Source: Macrolepiota albuminosa
Lineage: Eukaryota; Basidiomycota; Agaricomycetes; Agaricales; Agaricaceae
Reading direction: 5' to 3'
Length of the DNA stretch: 64,000 nt
Assembly (NCBI GenBank): GCA_027475525.1
Contig: JAMWFC010000049.1
Location: 3,766,947-3,830,946 of the forward strand
The notes under the pieces were generated by a model that worked only from the letters and a program-made list of their open reading frames with translations, was not told where the DNA came from and searched no databases. Below are positions 40,214 through 52,654 of the stretch, piece after piece (positions within the stretch are counted from its first letter, which is position 1; every line of letters starts with the position of its first letter). The translations under genes were made by a program, and so were the position numbers.

Positions 40214-43200
40214 ATGACTGATCCTTTTCAACATCGTCGTCATACACAACAAGCTGGCGCGTCGTCTTCACATCCGGTTCCATGGATCGCTCCAATGGGC
40301 TCTTCTTCTCAATCTGGGTTTTCTCGTGCATTACCTCCTCATATGCAATCCTTTCCATCTGGGTCTTCAAATGTTTTAGCTTCTGATACGCATACAACTT
40401 CTGATTCCTTTCGATCTTTTATTCCTCGTCCCGTTTCGACTTTACGCAATAGTTATTTGACTCGCAACTCTGCTACACCAAAGCCAGCACCTTCCATTCC
40501 GCATACACCCCATAATGACCAGTTATATGCATCAATTCCGGTTCCCGCTTCTCCATTACACCATAATTCTCCAATTCCACAGGCTATGCCTATACCTGTA
40601 CCATTACCACATGATTTACATCACAATAGAGCTCGTAATTCTCCTTTGACCCCACCTTCTCCTGTTCCGTTTGTCTACTCTCGACCACCTTCAGTTTTTC
40701 GTCAATCATTCACTCCCCCTACACCGGGTCATATCACGCCGGTTCAGCTTTCTAGGCCCCCTTCGGTGTTTTTACACATGACACCTCCACCGGTTCCTCA
40801 TTCTTCCCAAATTGTTCAACCTATACCACATCGTCCAAATCCAGTTTTTCCTGCACCGCATACTCCATTTCATCCCGTCCATAACGTTATTCCACCTCAC
40901 CAACCAATTCCACCTTATCAGCCTCATCCTATTGTCGAGGAGGTTCCACTACCGCGCGATATGGCAGATGTACAACGAGAAGTTCCTTATGGCGAGCCAC
41001 TTGTACAACCGCCGGCTAATGTGGGATTTCATCCTCAACCTCATTATATACAACACGCTATTCATCACACACCTCCGAATTCCACGCCTACCGACTCCAA
41101 ATTACCGTCGCTCACCACTATACCTCGTTTCAACTCTGCGGCAGACTGGGGAACATGGATCAATCCTGTCCTGGCGCTCATTGATCATTTAGGACTTAAC
41201 GGACATGTTTGTCCCATTCCTCCACCTGGTGCACCATATGATCCAACTTGTCGCCTTGCTCTGCCACCACCATATCCACCGCATCAGACTCGACTGGAAC
41301 TGAAGGCTTATGAGGATTTCTGGAGAAATGACAATGTCTGTTCTTACGTTATATCCGGGCGACTGTCGGCAGATATATTCAATTCCTTGCCACCTGCTCG
41401 GAGTGGACCTTACAATTTTCCGACTCGAACTTCCTGTGACCTGTTGGACTTTCTGAGACGTCGTTTTAGTGTGGGAAGTGCGGCATCTGCCCAACGGATT
41501 AAAGACTCGGTCCTTCGCCTAAATTGTGCAGCGAATGCGATTCCAGCATACGTTCAATCCTGGCGTATTGCAGTAAACCAATTGTCGACGACACCTTGGG
41601 ACTTTACTCAGTACGAGAAAATTCAGAGGTTTATGGACGGGATTCCGGATCACCGCGCATATAATGTTCTCAGGGAGGAAGTGAGAAGGTCATGGGAAGG
41701 CAATCCGGATGGAATGTTCGACTTCTTCATGCTCGCTGATGCCATCCTGGAAATCGATATTGATGTTCGACGGCGTCAGGCTGCTTCTCAAGTTCATGTC
41801 AAACCTCAACATACTCAGAAGAATACCAATATTTCTCCAGCGACGAATACGTCATCTCCACCAGACAACAACCAGAGACGGGGGAATTCGATGGAGGGAT
41901 CGAAGGATACTGTGAATCGCCACAAAGCGAATATTGCTGTTTCAGACGGACCGGTTACGGAATCGATTTCTCCGACACAAACTTTTATTACCGACGATCC
42001 TGATAATACTGTACTTCATACGATTGAAGAGCTCAAAGAGAATGACAATGATTTCCACCTTTATGATGCGTCAACTGAGACAGACAAATCCGCACTATAT
42101 CTGGCATTTGTGAGCTCGCTGACACCGATTGCTTTGGCTTCAATTACGTCCCAGTTCAACTCCATCCTTGATTCTGGCTGCACGGCACATATTGTGAAGG
42201 ATAGGAAGTTTTTCTGGACTTATCATCCAGAACAAGCTGTACCAGTCGGAACGGCAAACTGCGGAACCCTCAATACGCTGGCTAGGGGAGACGTCAAATT
42301 TCGAACTCATGTTGACAGCAAGAACGTAATTCTAGTTCTAAAAGACTGCCTACATGCACCGGATGTCCCCATCAACTTACTCTCAGTCGGGTCGATGGTT
42401 GAAAACAATATGAAATTAATGTTTGAGAAAGATTCCACGTCCCTTTTCTTCCCATCGACTTCAAAGACCCTTGGGGGTAAATCAATAACGGCAACGGTAC
42501 ATAAGAGATTGTCATTCCTCTATTGTGATTTTGTTCTGCTGCCTATGGATGGGGATCTGTCTTTTTCTGCACTGGGAAATGTCTCGACTTCGTTTCCGAA
42601 AGTACCTGTGACACCGGAACTTTGGCACAGACGCATGGGTCATCCAGCGAAAGAAACCACACGAATGATCTTAACAAAGAACTTCGTTACTGGGGTTGAC
42701 TATTCTGGGAAATTCGAGGATTCACAATGTATACCGTGCATAATAGGTAAACAGCCAGCTCGACCATATGACAACAATGAACGTCGGGCAGATGAAATTG
42801 GAAGCTTACTTCATATGGACTCATGTGGCCCATTCTCCACGAAGTTTTCAAACGGGAATACAAATCACTTTCATTTGATACTGGATGATTTTTCCAATGT
42901 TGGCAGCACAGAGTTACTTTCGAAAAAGAATCAGGCGTTCAAACATTTCAAGAGGGTACAGTCTGAGTTGGAACTAAAATCAGGGAATAAGGTTCGGGCA
43001 GTCCGATGTGATGGGGCAAAGGAATTTGTCGAGGGAAAACTACGAGACTATCTGGTGGAAAAAGGAATAGTGATGCAATCGACAGCGCCATACGCGCATC
43101 AACAAAACGGAAAGGCTGAAAGATACATCCGCACCATTGAAGATACTGCTCAGACGTTGATGGCCGAATCAGGATTACCGATGTCTTTCTTAGGCGATGC

Positions 43201-45589
43201 TGTACTGACGGCACAATATCTTCGCAATAGGTTACCAACCACTACACTGCCGGGCCTTACGACTCCATATGAAATACTCGAAGGTGTTAAACCTGATTTG
43301 TCACATCTTTGCGTATGGGGTTGTCAATGTTTCGTGTTGAACCCACGGGAGACTAGGAAGAAAGGAGATTCCAAGAGGTTTGAGGCGATTTTTGTGGGTT
43401 ACGATGAACATCGCATAGGCTGGCGAGTACGGGATCTCAATGGTCGATATTATTTCTCAAGGGATGTGGTTTTCAACGAAAATATTCAAGGAAAGTTACG
43501 GCCTGGTACGACAACAACACTAGATTCTTCATCCCAACCTATATCTTCGACACCGAATTCCTTATCATTGGATTTGCCACATCCGGAGATATTGGAATCT
43601 ACACCAGATCTTCAATCTCATACTTCGGAACATGACGAAGCTCATGATCGACCCAAGTGTCGAGTTAAGCAAACGGAAGCTGGGAAATTGTTCTTTGAAG
43701 AAATCGCAAAGAGGAATGAAAGGCTTACTAAGTTACGAGCAGATCGTCATGCATGAGTGGACCCACATCAAAGTCTTTCCGCGATATTGGACATCGACTC
43801 ATTGATAAGGACAATACATTTTTCCAATGACCTCGACGACTTAACACAGCTTGAGGATTCCACGATATTTGAGTTTAAAGCTTACGCAACATATGGCAGT
43901 GATACACCTCCTTTTCGTACCGAAACTCAAGAATATAATCTCGAAAAGGCTCCAGAGAATTTTCGGGAAGCAATGAAGAGGTCTGATGCGAAGATTTGGT
44001 GGCGGGCGATGGGAGAAGAAGTCGAAAGTTTGCGAGAACAAGGAGTCTTCACTCCGACAACGTTACCAGACGGGAAGAAAGCTATAGGAGTTTGATGGGT
44101 TTATGCATTCAAATACAATCCGGATGGTACAATAATACGGGGAAAAGAAAAAGCTAGGCTGGTGGCACAAGGATTCAGTCAACGACCTGAAGACTATGGA
44201 TCAACATACCCTCCAGTGGCTAAAATGACCAGCATCCGGATTGTACTGGCATATGCAGCGATGAATGACCTGGAAATTTTCTCATTTGACGTCAAAACAG
44301 CTTTTCTCAACGCACCGCTCACACATGACCTATACTGCAAACAGATTCCGGGATTTCCTGATAAAGATCCGAAGATGGTCAACAAACTACTACGAGCAAT
44401 CTATGGATTGAAACAGTCTTCACGAGAATGGTACAATCTGTTGCGAGAAGTTTTAGAAGGCATTGGGCTGACGAGGTGCGAAGTTGATCACGCGGTATTC
44501 TTTGGGACTTTTACCTCACCTCCTCATCAAACGATTCCGAAACCGGCGAATGGAGAAAATCTATTCATTATAGTATGTGTTCACGTTGATGACGGTCTCA
44601 ACATCACGAACTCGAAGGAGTTATATGAGTGGATGATAGGGGAAATGAATAAGCGATTTCAGGTCAAAGACTCAGGAGCAACGTCGTTGTATCTTGGAAT
44701 TCGTATTGACAGGGATAGACAAAACAGGAAACTTTGGTTGTCACAGAAAGGATACATTCTGGATCTATTGACGACATATCGTTTACTGGACGCTACGCCG
44801 TTATCGTTACCACTAGTAGGCAAACTGGACGACCTCCCGGATCCTCCAGCAAATGCAATTCCAGAAGTAGCAGATGAGGACATACGAGTGCATTATCAAA
44901 GGCTTGTAGGATCTATCCTATACCTCAGCCTGTGTACCCGTCCAGATCTGGCGTTTACGGCGATGTCTCTCGGACAGTTTAACTCGAATCCGACAAGGGC
45001 TCATCTCTTAGCAGCCAAGAGGGTTTTACGCTATCTTCTAGGCACAAAAGACTTTGCCATCGAATACAATTTCTCTCGTCCACATTCAGATCCTCCCACT
45101 AAGCTCCTTCTACCAGCCGACTTTGGAGCGGTTGATGCAGACTGGGCTTCAGACTCATCAAATCGCAAAAGCACCACTGGATACGCATTCTTTTTGTACT
45201 CGAGTCTAATCTCTTGGTCTTCAGTCAAGCAGCATATGATTGCGTTATCCTCGACAGAAGCTGAATACATGGCATTATCACATGCTATGCGCGAAGCTCT
45301 ATCCATTCGTTACCTTCTTACTTCTCTCAATTTGCCAATTCCACGACCATTCCCGATTCTCTGTGATAATCGAAGTGCTTTGGATATTGCAAACTCCGAT
45401 TCGATAACATCGAGGTCCAAACACATCGACATCAGATATCATTTCATTCGTGAACACTTAAATACAGGATCGTTCAAGACTTCATGGGTATCCACATCAG
45501 ACATGGTGGCTGATATTCTCACCAAACCTCTTACTAAAGAACTTCACAATAAATTCGTAAAATCTCTTGGTATTGTTTCTCGGTCGTAA
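40214..45589 (+). pseudogene. Copia polyprotein with two in-frame TGA codons
   Basis: A Pro/His/Ser-rich N-terminus and gag fill residues 1-~620. Protease ILDSGCTAHIVKD is near 650. The pre-integrase motif WHRRMGHPAKET...CIPCIIGKQ follows. Integrase has HMDSCGPF (~868), VRCDGAKEF (~928) and HQQNGKAERYIR. RT has the HVDD variant of YVDD (near 44,590), and RNase H has ALSSTEAEYMALS near the end. TGA codons at 43754-43756 and 44093-44095 break one continuous frame. The second precedes WVYAF, where relatives have Arg-Trp-Val-Tyr, so CGA to TGA is the likely change. No CCHC knuckle is obvious in gag. Confidence 0.9.
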
Positions 45590-45628
45590 TTCTTTTCTCA
45601 TGTTCCCACTTTTACGCTGATGGGGTTG

Positions 45629-45908
45629 TGTTATGCTGGAAAGGAAGGTCAGCTGCATAGTGGTCACATGATCATAGACTTAGTTTCAGATTGACGCGTT
45701 ACACAACCTCAGTTGTTCTCCTTCATCTTGACGGACACTGAGGTTGTGAGTACTTTGTTTTCTTACTTCTTATTTCTTACTAAACTTGTTCCGTACAATA
45801 CAGTTTCGTTTTCGTTAACTAGGTAAAATAATATAGTTGTTCTCCTTCATCTTGACGGACACTGAGGTTTTTCGTTTTCGTTAACTAGCTGTGGGATCTA
45901 ACACAACA
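45629..45908 (+). repeat. 3' LTR of the copia element
   Basis: This is the partner of 39854-40133 and is followed by the AAAAG duplication. Confidence 0.92.
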
Positions 45909-45913
45909 AAAAG

Positions 45914-46858
45914 CAACAGAACATCTCGAATGGCTGGCTTTCATGCAGTTATGCCTGACAGCGACTTTCAAAAAGTTGGATTCCAGATACCAGTAGTCAT
46001 AGAGGTCCTGAGCCTCGACATCTGGAAATTCACAAGCATATCCCTGAGCCAGGTAAAGAAATGATTAGTACGCAAGAGAAAGCATGGCAAGACTAGAAGA
46101 AGGGAAACCGACATTGTGATAACACGATTGAGAACATTGGCAGAGTTGTCATAGCCTGTGAGGGACTTAGCATATGATTAAATCTATATGTTACATACCA
46201 TACCCTGTGTACAGAGTGAAAGCACTGTGACATGAGATTGTATCACAGCAGATGCCGTTTTATTATGTATGTCATTTTGAACCCAAGCGAAGGAGAAGGA
46301 GCAAAAGAGGAACCAGCAAGGGGAGGAAGGACAAGGAGTTTCTTTATTTGCATAATTATGTTGGGCAGCTGTAATATGTCGATAGAATGTTGGTTTAATA
46401 GAGAGAAATAGATTAAACCAACTTACCATGCACACAAGATCTGCTTGGCATCTGTAAAGTAGTCAAGGACTTTGATGACTTTGTGTGATGAGGTGCCACA
46501 TACAGACCGCGATGAGCTGGAAGAACCATTGGCAGAGAAAGTTTTACTACAGTAAGTATAATGTCGGAAGTCTTGTTGCTTGGTAGATGCTGCCATTGGA
46601 TACAAAACGCACTTAGTGAGGGTCAGAGTCAATAGCCAGTGCACAGACTGAGAGCTTGTAAAGGGATACAGTCATGTCCTCGGAAGGAGTTGAACCTTCC
46701 AAAGGATGTGAAGGATAATGAGGACCTCACAGCGAGCGGGTTGCCTGAGGAAGGGAGGAACATGCAGGAAAGGGGTGAGAACAGTGGAAGGTTTTGAGGG
46801 CAGATAGAAATGAATTTAGAAATATGAGTAGATTACAAATAGAAATGTTTGAGCGACT
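45914..46858. other. Stretch without a recognised gene
   Basis: Only short unrelated frames are present. I see no domain, RNA gene or repeat. Confidence 0.4.
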
Positions 46859-47189
46859 TGTTGGAATCCCATCAATTTCACATATCACACCAGCCACTCC
46901 GCCACTCGTCACACAGGGTTGTGGCCAGCTTTATTTCACCTTTATCCATTCAATCACAATGCTCCCTTTGTCTACAGAATACGCTTATATATGACCGCTC
47001 TCAGAGATGCCCCTCAGTCACTTATACCGGACTGAGGGGTGAGTAATTATGCATTCTGCACAGCTACCATAAAACTAATTGTACCTGGTAGATTAACTTA
47101 CACTTGTCTCTAGGTACAATCCAAATTAGAGTCACTTATACTGGACTGAGGGATTAACTTACACTTGTCTCTAGGTTTGATTTCTAACA
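46859..47189. repeat. Solo LTR, probably copia-type
   Basis: 331 bp with TGTTGGAA...TTTCTAACA ends, flanked by CGACT and TGACT, a 5-bp duplication with one C-to-T change. On the minus strand it reads TGTTAGAAATC, then a TATATAAGCG box and later AATAAAG, which fits LTR promoter and polyadenylation signals. It contains a 10-bp-stem hairpin at 47010-47039 (CCCCTCAGTC/GACTGAGGGG) and a duplicated segment (GATTAACTTACACTTGTCTC, near 47,092 and 47,152). Confidence 0.7.
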
Positions 47190-48082
47190 TGACTTACTGG
47201 GTGCAGTAGGCCAATGCGGATGTCCCAAGCATTACTAAGTGCTCCGAAATCCATTTAGTTCTGTTGTTAAGTGAAGACAGAAGAAAACGGTGCGTGATAA
47301 GATATAGAACCTGCATGTGTGCGTGTGTGCTCTGACAAGAGATGAGGAACGCACATAGAGGTTGAGCACGCGGCATTCAGGTGCCCAGAAAATGTGTTTT
47401 TCTGTCGAAAATGATGAGTGGGAGATGCGAAGATTGTCCGAATCATGAGATACTGAGGAGATGAGAGGTGGTTGGCTGAGAATACGAGTGTGAGGGCGAG
47501 TGTTAGCAATGACAAGGATGGGGAGTTGGATTTTGATCAGGTGTCTGGGTCTGAGAAAGGATGGGAGGAGTGGACAACAATGGCTGTTGCACCGTGTGCT
47601 GGCTGACAATGCTTGGATGCTACATACCGACTACATTTTGTCAAGACTCGTTCAAAGATTCTTGAAGACTTGAGATTATTGAGCGAGCACACAAGAGGGA
47701 GATAACTGCGTTAATTGCCTGAAGACATTTACCGAATACATGAGGTTTTTTATAGTAGTTTTAAATAGGGAAATCAGAATCAGGGTGAAATCGAATAGGG
47801 AAAGATTTCAGAAATATGGTACAATATGATAAAATTAGGAGAAAAATATGGAGAAATAACAAAAGGAGAAATACGTAACTAGGAGCAAACAAGACTTTGG
47901 AAAATGCTGACGAGAGTCGTTCTGAGTAATTTCGAGATCCGTAAGTTTTATGACACATTTTCATCATTCTTTTTTTCCCTTTTAGTTACGACATGACCCC
48001 TTCTCTTGATTCCATCTCCCCCATCCAGTCTGGAAAGATGTCTATGAGCCATGCACAGAGGGACAAATGCGGGTTGTGATAG
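47190..48082. other. Stretch without a recognised gene
   Basis: No supported coding frame or RNA gene. Confidence 0.4.
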
Positions 48083-48418
48083 TGTTAGAATTTTTATTGA
48101 TTTTTGTTATAATCTGATCCTTGACACCTAAATAATACAGACTATTCGTTAGTCTGATAGTCTAAGGTATGATTAGTCAAATGTATAGTATAGGTATTCG
48201 AAAAGAGCTCACCCTCAGTCTGTAGATAAATGACTGAGGGTGCATTCTGTATCGTAGCTCAATATATGTGGTCCATGACAATGAAGTGTGGTACAAAGGA
48301 AGTGTGATCTAGATGTGATATGAAAGAATGGTGGCCGTAGTGTTGTGATTGTGATGGGGACGTGATTGATGTGAAAGGGTGGTGGTCAAAGCGCACCTAC
48401 GGTGTCGAGATCTTAACA
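48083..48418 (+). repeat. Possible second solo LTR
   Basis: 336 bp with TGTTAGAA...TCTTAACA ends and a 10-bp-stem hairpin at 48211-48241 (ACCCTCAGTC/GACTGAGGGT) sharing its core with the hairpin of the LTR at 46859-47189. No target duplication is seen, so the borders are tentative. Confidence 0.35.
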
Positions 48419-49037
48419 ATTTTAATTTGAATGTAAAATAGAATTCACACTCACACTTTTATTGTGGCAGGTCAATGATGATCACAATCACGATACCTAT
48501 AAGATGGAGGCACACAGCATTGTTACGAAAGTGGATCAACAGGTAGGTTCTTTACTTGTTCCGTTGGCTGAGCCCAATCTCTGGCTGATCTCAATATTGT
48601 GAGGGTACTCGGATTGGTCGTTGGTATAGCCACATGAGTACTGGATTGTTCATTCTCGTCATATCCTTTGGCTTGGACTTGATCACGGATACTTTCCGTT
48701 TGATATATCACCGGTCTTCTGGCTTGCATTGTACCACTATTTACTCACTATGCTCTCCTTGCCTCTCCCCCACTCTCCACTCTCCGCCCTTTATCACTAT
48801 TGTATTTGTTATCTTTCCTGCTCTCTCTCTCTCTGTTCTCGTCTCCTATGTCAACACTAGTTTTCTGCACTCTTATCCACAACTGACCTGTCAATGTGCG
48901 CACCTCTCATTCTACCTCAACATCCTACACGCTCCCTGACATAGAAACAAAGGAACCTATGAACTCTAGCAACAAGTAGCTGTTCTGCGAAATTCAAATT
49001 TTTCAACGCCTCTGTGACATGTACAGCTTGTATCTAA

Positions 49038-49510
49038 CTACGTCCCCACTGGGCTAGCTCGCAGATACATGTTCCTGGCTGGTTCATATCCAAAAGGCAC
49101 ATAAAGATTCATGAATACGTTAAGAGTTTGTATAGAGCCCTCCGCCCGCATGGTATCGTACACTTCTTCATCGTCACCTTCCTCACATTTTAACCCGCCT
49201 TCAAACTCATTTGGATGCTGAAAGTGATGAACACAACTTGCCATAAGCCATTTGTTCTGATACTGTGCCTTGTGCTCCTAACCATCGCCCAGCTGTCATA
49301 GTAAATATCGTGTTTCTGAACCCTTCTCGTGCCTCCAGCTACATTCAAAGAGGTCAAAACATGTACGCCACCTTTCCTTGCTGTATTCAGATATATCCTT
49401 GAGTCTTCTTTCATAGCTTGGAACAACGTCACTATGCAATTTGCCATAGCAGAAGTCCTACTTACAAACATCCCTCCTGCACCATGGCTCTCTCTTCTCG
49501 TATCCATCAT
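49038..49510 (-). CDS. Unrecognised coding fragment
   Basis: Two overlapping minus-strand frames look protein-like. One has GTRRVQKHDIYYDSWAMVRS; the other has NEFEGGLKCEEGDDEEVYD then LNVFMNLYVPFGYEPARNMY. They may be exons of one gene or a decayed gene. I do not recognise the family. Low-complexity sequence is absent and composition is even, which is why I list it. Confidence 0.25.
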
Positions 49511-50171
49511 CTTTCTCGCATGTTATCTTGCCGTCGCGATATCACACACATAGACCTCGTAAATCTGGACTTCGTTTCCTCACGTCCCCCACCACACTCA
49601 TCAGTCCATGATATCATAGCCTGAGACAAAACGGCCTTCATGGCTGGCTATCTATTGCATTGTCTTTCTTGTCATGCATCATTTGGTCATCATGACAATC
49701 CAGCTCATGAGGAGACGCCACCATTCTCTCAGAATCCCTGGCTGAGGTTGAGGTTCTTCCCAATGCATCAATAGTTGTTGGGTAGAGTAGAAGTATATTG
49801 AAGTTAGGAATGTATGCTTAGCAGGTGGAATAGATATAATTCGTTGGCCGAGGGACAAAGGAAGCATTGTCCAAGAATCAAGAGTGAAATAGTCCAACTA
49901 TCGCATGATTTTGTAGTACAGAATGACAATGACAATACAGATGATAAGCACTGTCATGGCACCAAGGATGAACCGCTGCTTGTACATTCTGAAAAAAGGT
50001 TGATGAGACATGCACAGAGAGACAAAATGTAGACTCGCTGTTTGATCATTTTCTCCGCAAGAGAGATTTTGTAAGGATAAAGGATATTCAAACATTGAGG
50101 ATTGAAAGACACCCTTATTTGCCACCATGCATAATCAGTCTCAATTGTGCATGATGGCAACTTGTGTACAA

Positions 50172-50473
50172 TGCCATAATAAGTATCGGCATAATGAGAA
50201 GTATCGTGGAATAAAAGCCGTGCAATAATAAACGACAAGCCAACCAACGCAGACATAATAAGCCGCAATCACTGCATTAAGGCATAATAAGCCCAAAACA
50301 GCAGCATAATAAGCCAAAAACACTGAATCAAAGGCATAATAAGCCCGAGATGAGCGAAGAGGCCAAAGGCATAATAAGCCCCGTTCTTGTCCCGAACCAG
50401 GCGTAATAAGCCTGAGAATGGCAGGCCAAGGCACAATAAGCCCAGTAATCACTCTCAGGCATAATAAGCCCCT
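50172..50473. repeat. Irregular array of GGCATAATAAGCC motifs
   Basis: Good copies lie at 50254, 50281, 50304, 50333, 50368, 50400, 50430 and 50459, with degenerate ones near 50173 and 50188. Each carries (G)GC-ATAATAA-GCC(C). Spacing varies from 23 to 35 nt and the intervening sequences are unrelated, so this is not a simple tandem repeat. Confidence 0.75.
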
Positions 50474-50493
50474 CCCTCCAAACAACAGCAACA

Positions 50494-50772
50494 CTACAAA
50501 TAGCAACGTCGAACCGCAAGCAACTGACTCTTACCATGTCGAGATACGTTATAGCCATATGTCCTCAGAAAACTCTGCAACTGAGCCTCGGTCATCATCA
50601 TGACTTGGCCTTCACGGTTTTCTTGTGTCTCCCAATCCGCGGGTCTAAAATTCAAAGGAGTCCCTTCGATAGATGGAGTTCCATGCTGAGAGTGATCTCT
50701 GACTTCTGCAGACCCCTGCTGAGCTGGTGATGTAGTGACTCCAAAGTCCCGCCTGAAAGGGGGGTGAGACAA
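50494..50772 (-). CDS. Unrecognised 92-aa frame
   Basis: The frame has a polar composition (SAEVRDHSQHGTPSIEG...MMMTEAQLQSFLRTYGYN) suggestive of a disordered segment of a larger protein or gag-like leader. It lies 20 nt from the motif array. No family recognised. Confidence 0.2.
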   Translation of the reverse strand: MSHPPFRRDFGVTTSPAQQGSAEVRDHSQHGTPSIEGTPLNFRPADWETQENREGQVMMMTEAQLQSFLRTYGYNVSRHGKSQLLAVRRCYL

Positions 50773-51066
50773 AATAGATCATCATGACCCGGGGGTGTAA
50801 TGGGTGCCTCAGGCATACTCGCGGTTTGAAACACCGGCACGGCATTTCACACAAAAGAGTCTACTGCAGATGGGCTTAATGGTAGGATGCGCGTAGGAAG
50901 GAGTGCCTTAATCAACAGCATGCTGCTAGAGTTGCCTGTTTAAATAATAAGATTGCTGCAATGGAATCCTTTCTACCAAAAAACAAGACTTGAGATTTCA
51001 CGACCTAGCCTTGTCCCGTACGGTAGTGTCAATGGTCAGGCGAGGTCTCTTGGATGCTTGCAGCTG

Positions 51067-51315
51067 TTATGGAGAAGGTGCGAGACGATCCTTGACCGAG
51101 CTATCCTCCATCTCCGGTCTCTTAGTTCCTAGTCCAGTAGAATGTGGTGGACAATCTATTGCCTCTGGCTGGTCTGTCGGATTCTCCCTCTCATTTGGTA
51201 ACATAACTGTCGCGGTCATTAGGATCTCCTGGTTGTTCTCAGAAGTTCCGGCATGCGCGGTCATGCCTATTCCCGCTGTTCCAGATGCATCGCGGCTGAG
51301 TTGGTTCAGCAAGGA
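51067..51315 (-). pseudogene. Unrecognised fragment cut by a family-C LTR
   Basis: The minus strand reads SLLNQLSRDASGTAGIGMTA and continues in a polar frame to a stop at 51067. It abuts the LTR at 51316. It may belong with the frame at 50494-50772. Function unknown. Confidence 0.2.
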
Positions 51316-51833
51316 TGTCAGGGGACTCCTCATTCCTTTCTTCTTTCACTCTTTATTTCTTCACTCTCCTTTCATTCACTTCCTTATTTCTTCTATCATT
51401 CTCTCATTTTGCTGTTACTACTTTTTCAACACTATCTGTTAATACTATTCTCAACCTTTGAGGTGCTCTGGTTCTTTAGCTATCACTCAGACAAGTGTGG
51501 GCCCTTCAGCACCGCTCCAGGCTGCTTAGATAAGCCGGAGTTTGCCTTTCTGACTTCTAAAGTCCGGAGTTCTCCTCCCTTGTTTGCACACTTGTTTGGT
51601 TAGTCAATTTTCGAGTTTTTAAGGTTTTGTTGTACTGTACAGTTGTTTCCCATGCTTCAGAGGCCCCAGAAGCGTCCAACCTGGCATAGGGAATCCCCAG
51701 ACTTGTTCTCTTTGGATCTCCCTCTGCCAGGTGAGTAGCTACCTTGATATTGTCAGTATATATTCTAATACACTTTGGATCTCCCTCTGCCAGCTGTGTG
51801 ACTGAGCCACAGCCTCTAGAGGTTGCCCTTACA
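51316..51833 (+). repeat. Solo LTR of family C
   Basis: 518 bp from TGTCAGGGGACTCC to GTTGCCCTTACA. Both ends match the inverted, gapped copy at 30062-30378. It includes a pyrimidine-rich stretch, a TTCTTT-rich tract and the Gln-free palindrome CCTCTAGAGG near its 3' end. The flanks do not match as a target duplication. Confidence 0.65.
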
Positions 51834-52654
51834 GAGCACGGTTGTAAAGTAAAGGGAGTATTATTATCAGACAGCGCCATAGTACCTAGCTTACTTCGGG
51901 TCCTTCTTTCTTTGCCTGCCATATATTCTAGCTTGATTCCACGCAGTGCAACAACATTTAAATGAAAAGAATCTAGACCCGATGAGCATTGTACTATGCC
52001 CTATGGTGCAGTCAACAGGCTCCCTCAGTTGACAGGTCACAACCGTCACAGTACCTCTGATTGTAGCTGAGGCCTGCCATTTCAGGCTTCGCCTCGAGTC
52101 GTCAAAATCACATCTGTGCACACTATTACTTTATGTCTTCCGATTCCAACTATTCCCCCACTCCACGGGGCAAGCGTCGTCACAGAATGCAATGCTTTTT
52201 GGATGTCATGTTTGTTGTGGAAATGAACGATCTCACTTCAAGTAAGTATGTCTTTTTTAATTGCCATAATCTCAATAAATGAAAGACATTTGATTGAACA
52301 AAGTCACGTGTCCTTGATGCATCATGTTTGTTTATTCAGATCAACAAAAGAATCATTTGTAGTCCGCTGCGGCATTGTACGGCAGAAGTGAAAAAAGCGT
52401 GACAAATCCTCAAATTGTCACTGAGAAGGGACTCAATAGTTTCTGCATATTTTTCTTCAATTCAACCTCGTATGTCTTACAATACACAGTTTAGGATGGA
52501 CTAGTAAAACATCTCATGAGAGAGAGCCATAATTGCTGCTACATCAAAAGGTGTCGACTGGGGGCCTGTCGACTGCACCGTAGGGCATAGTATGCGTGGG
52601 TGGCAGTTTTGGATAACTGTTCCATGTCACGCTATAGTCACATTACAAAATATA
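51834..52654. other. Stretch without a recognised gene
   Basis: No supported frame. It is bordered on the right by the break point of a truncated family-B element. Confidence 0.4.

Larger units (their letters stand above)
39854..45908 (+). mobile_element. Ty1/copia element, nearly intact
   Basis: The LTRs are 39854-40133 and 45629-45908 (280 bp, TGTTATG...ACAACA). The target duplication is AAAAG at 39849-39853 and 45909-45913. The LTRs differ at one place I found (TTTTTGTT versus TTTTCGTT), so insertion is young. One frame from 40214 to 45589 encodes gag, protease, integrase, RT and RNase H in copia order, with two in-frame TGA codons. Confidence 0.95.

Noticed and set aside
50172..50473. 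CRISPR-like array
   Set aside because: The host is clearly a fungus, the motif is too short, spacing is irregular and there are no associated genes.
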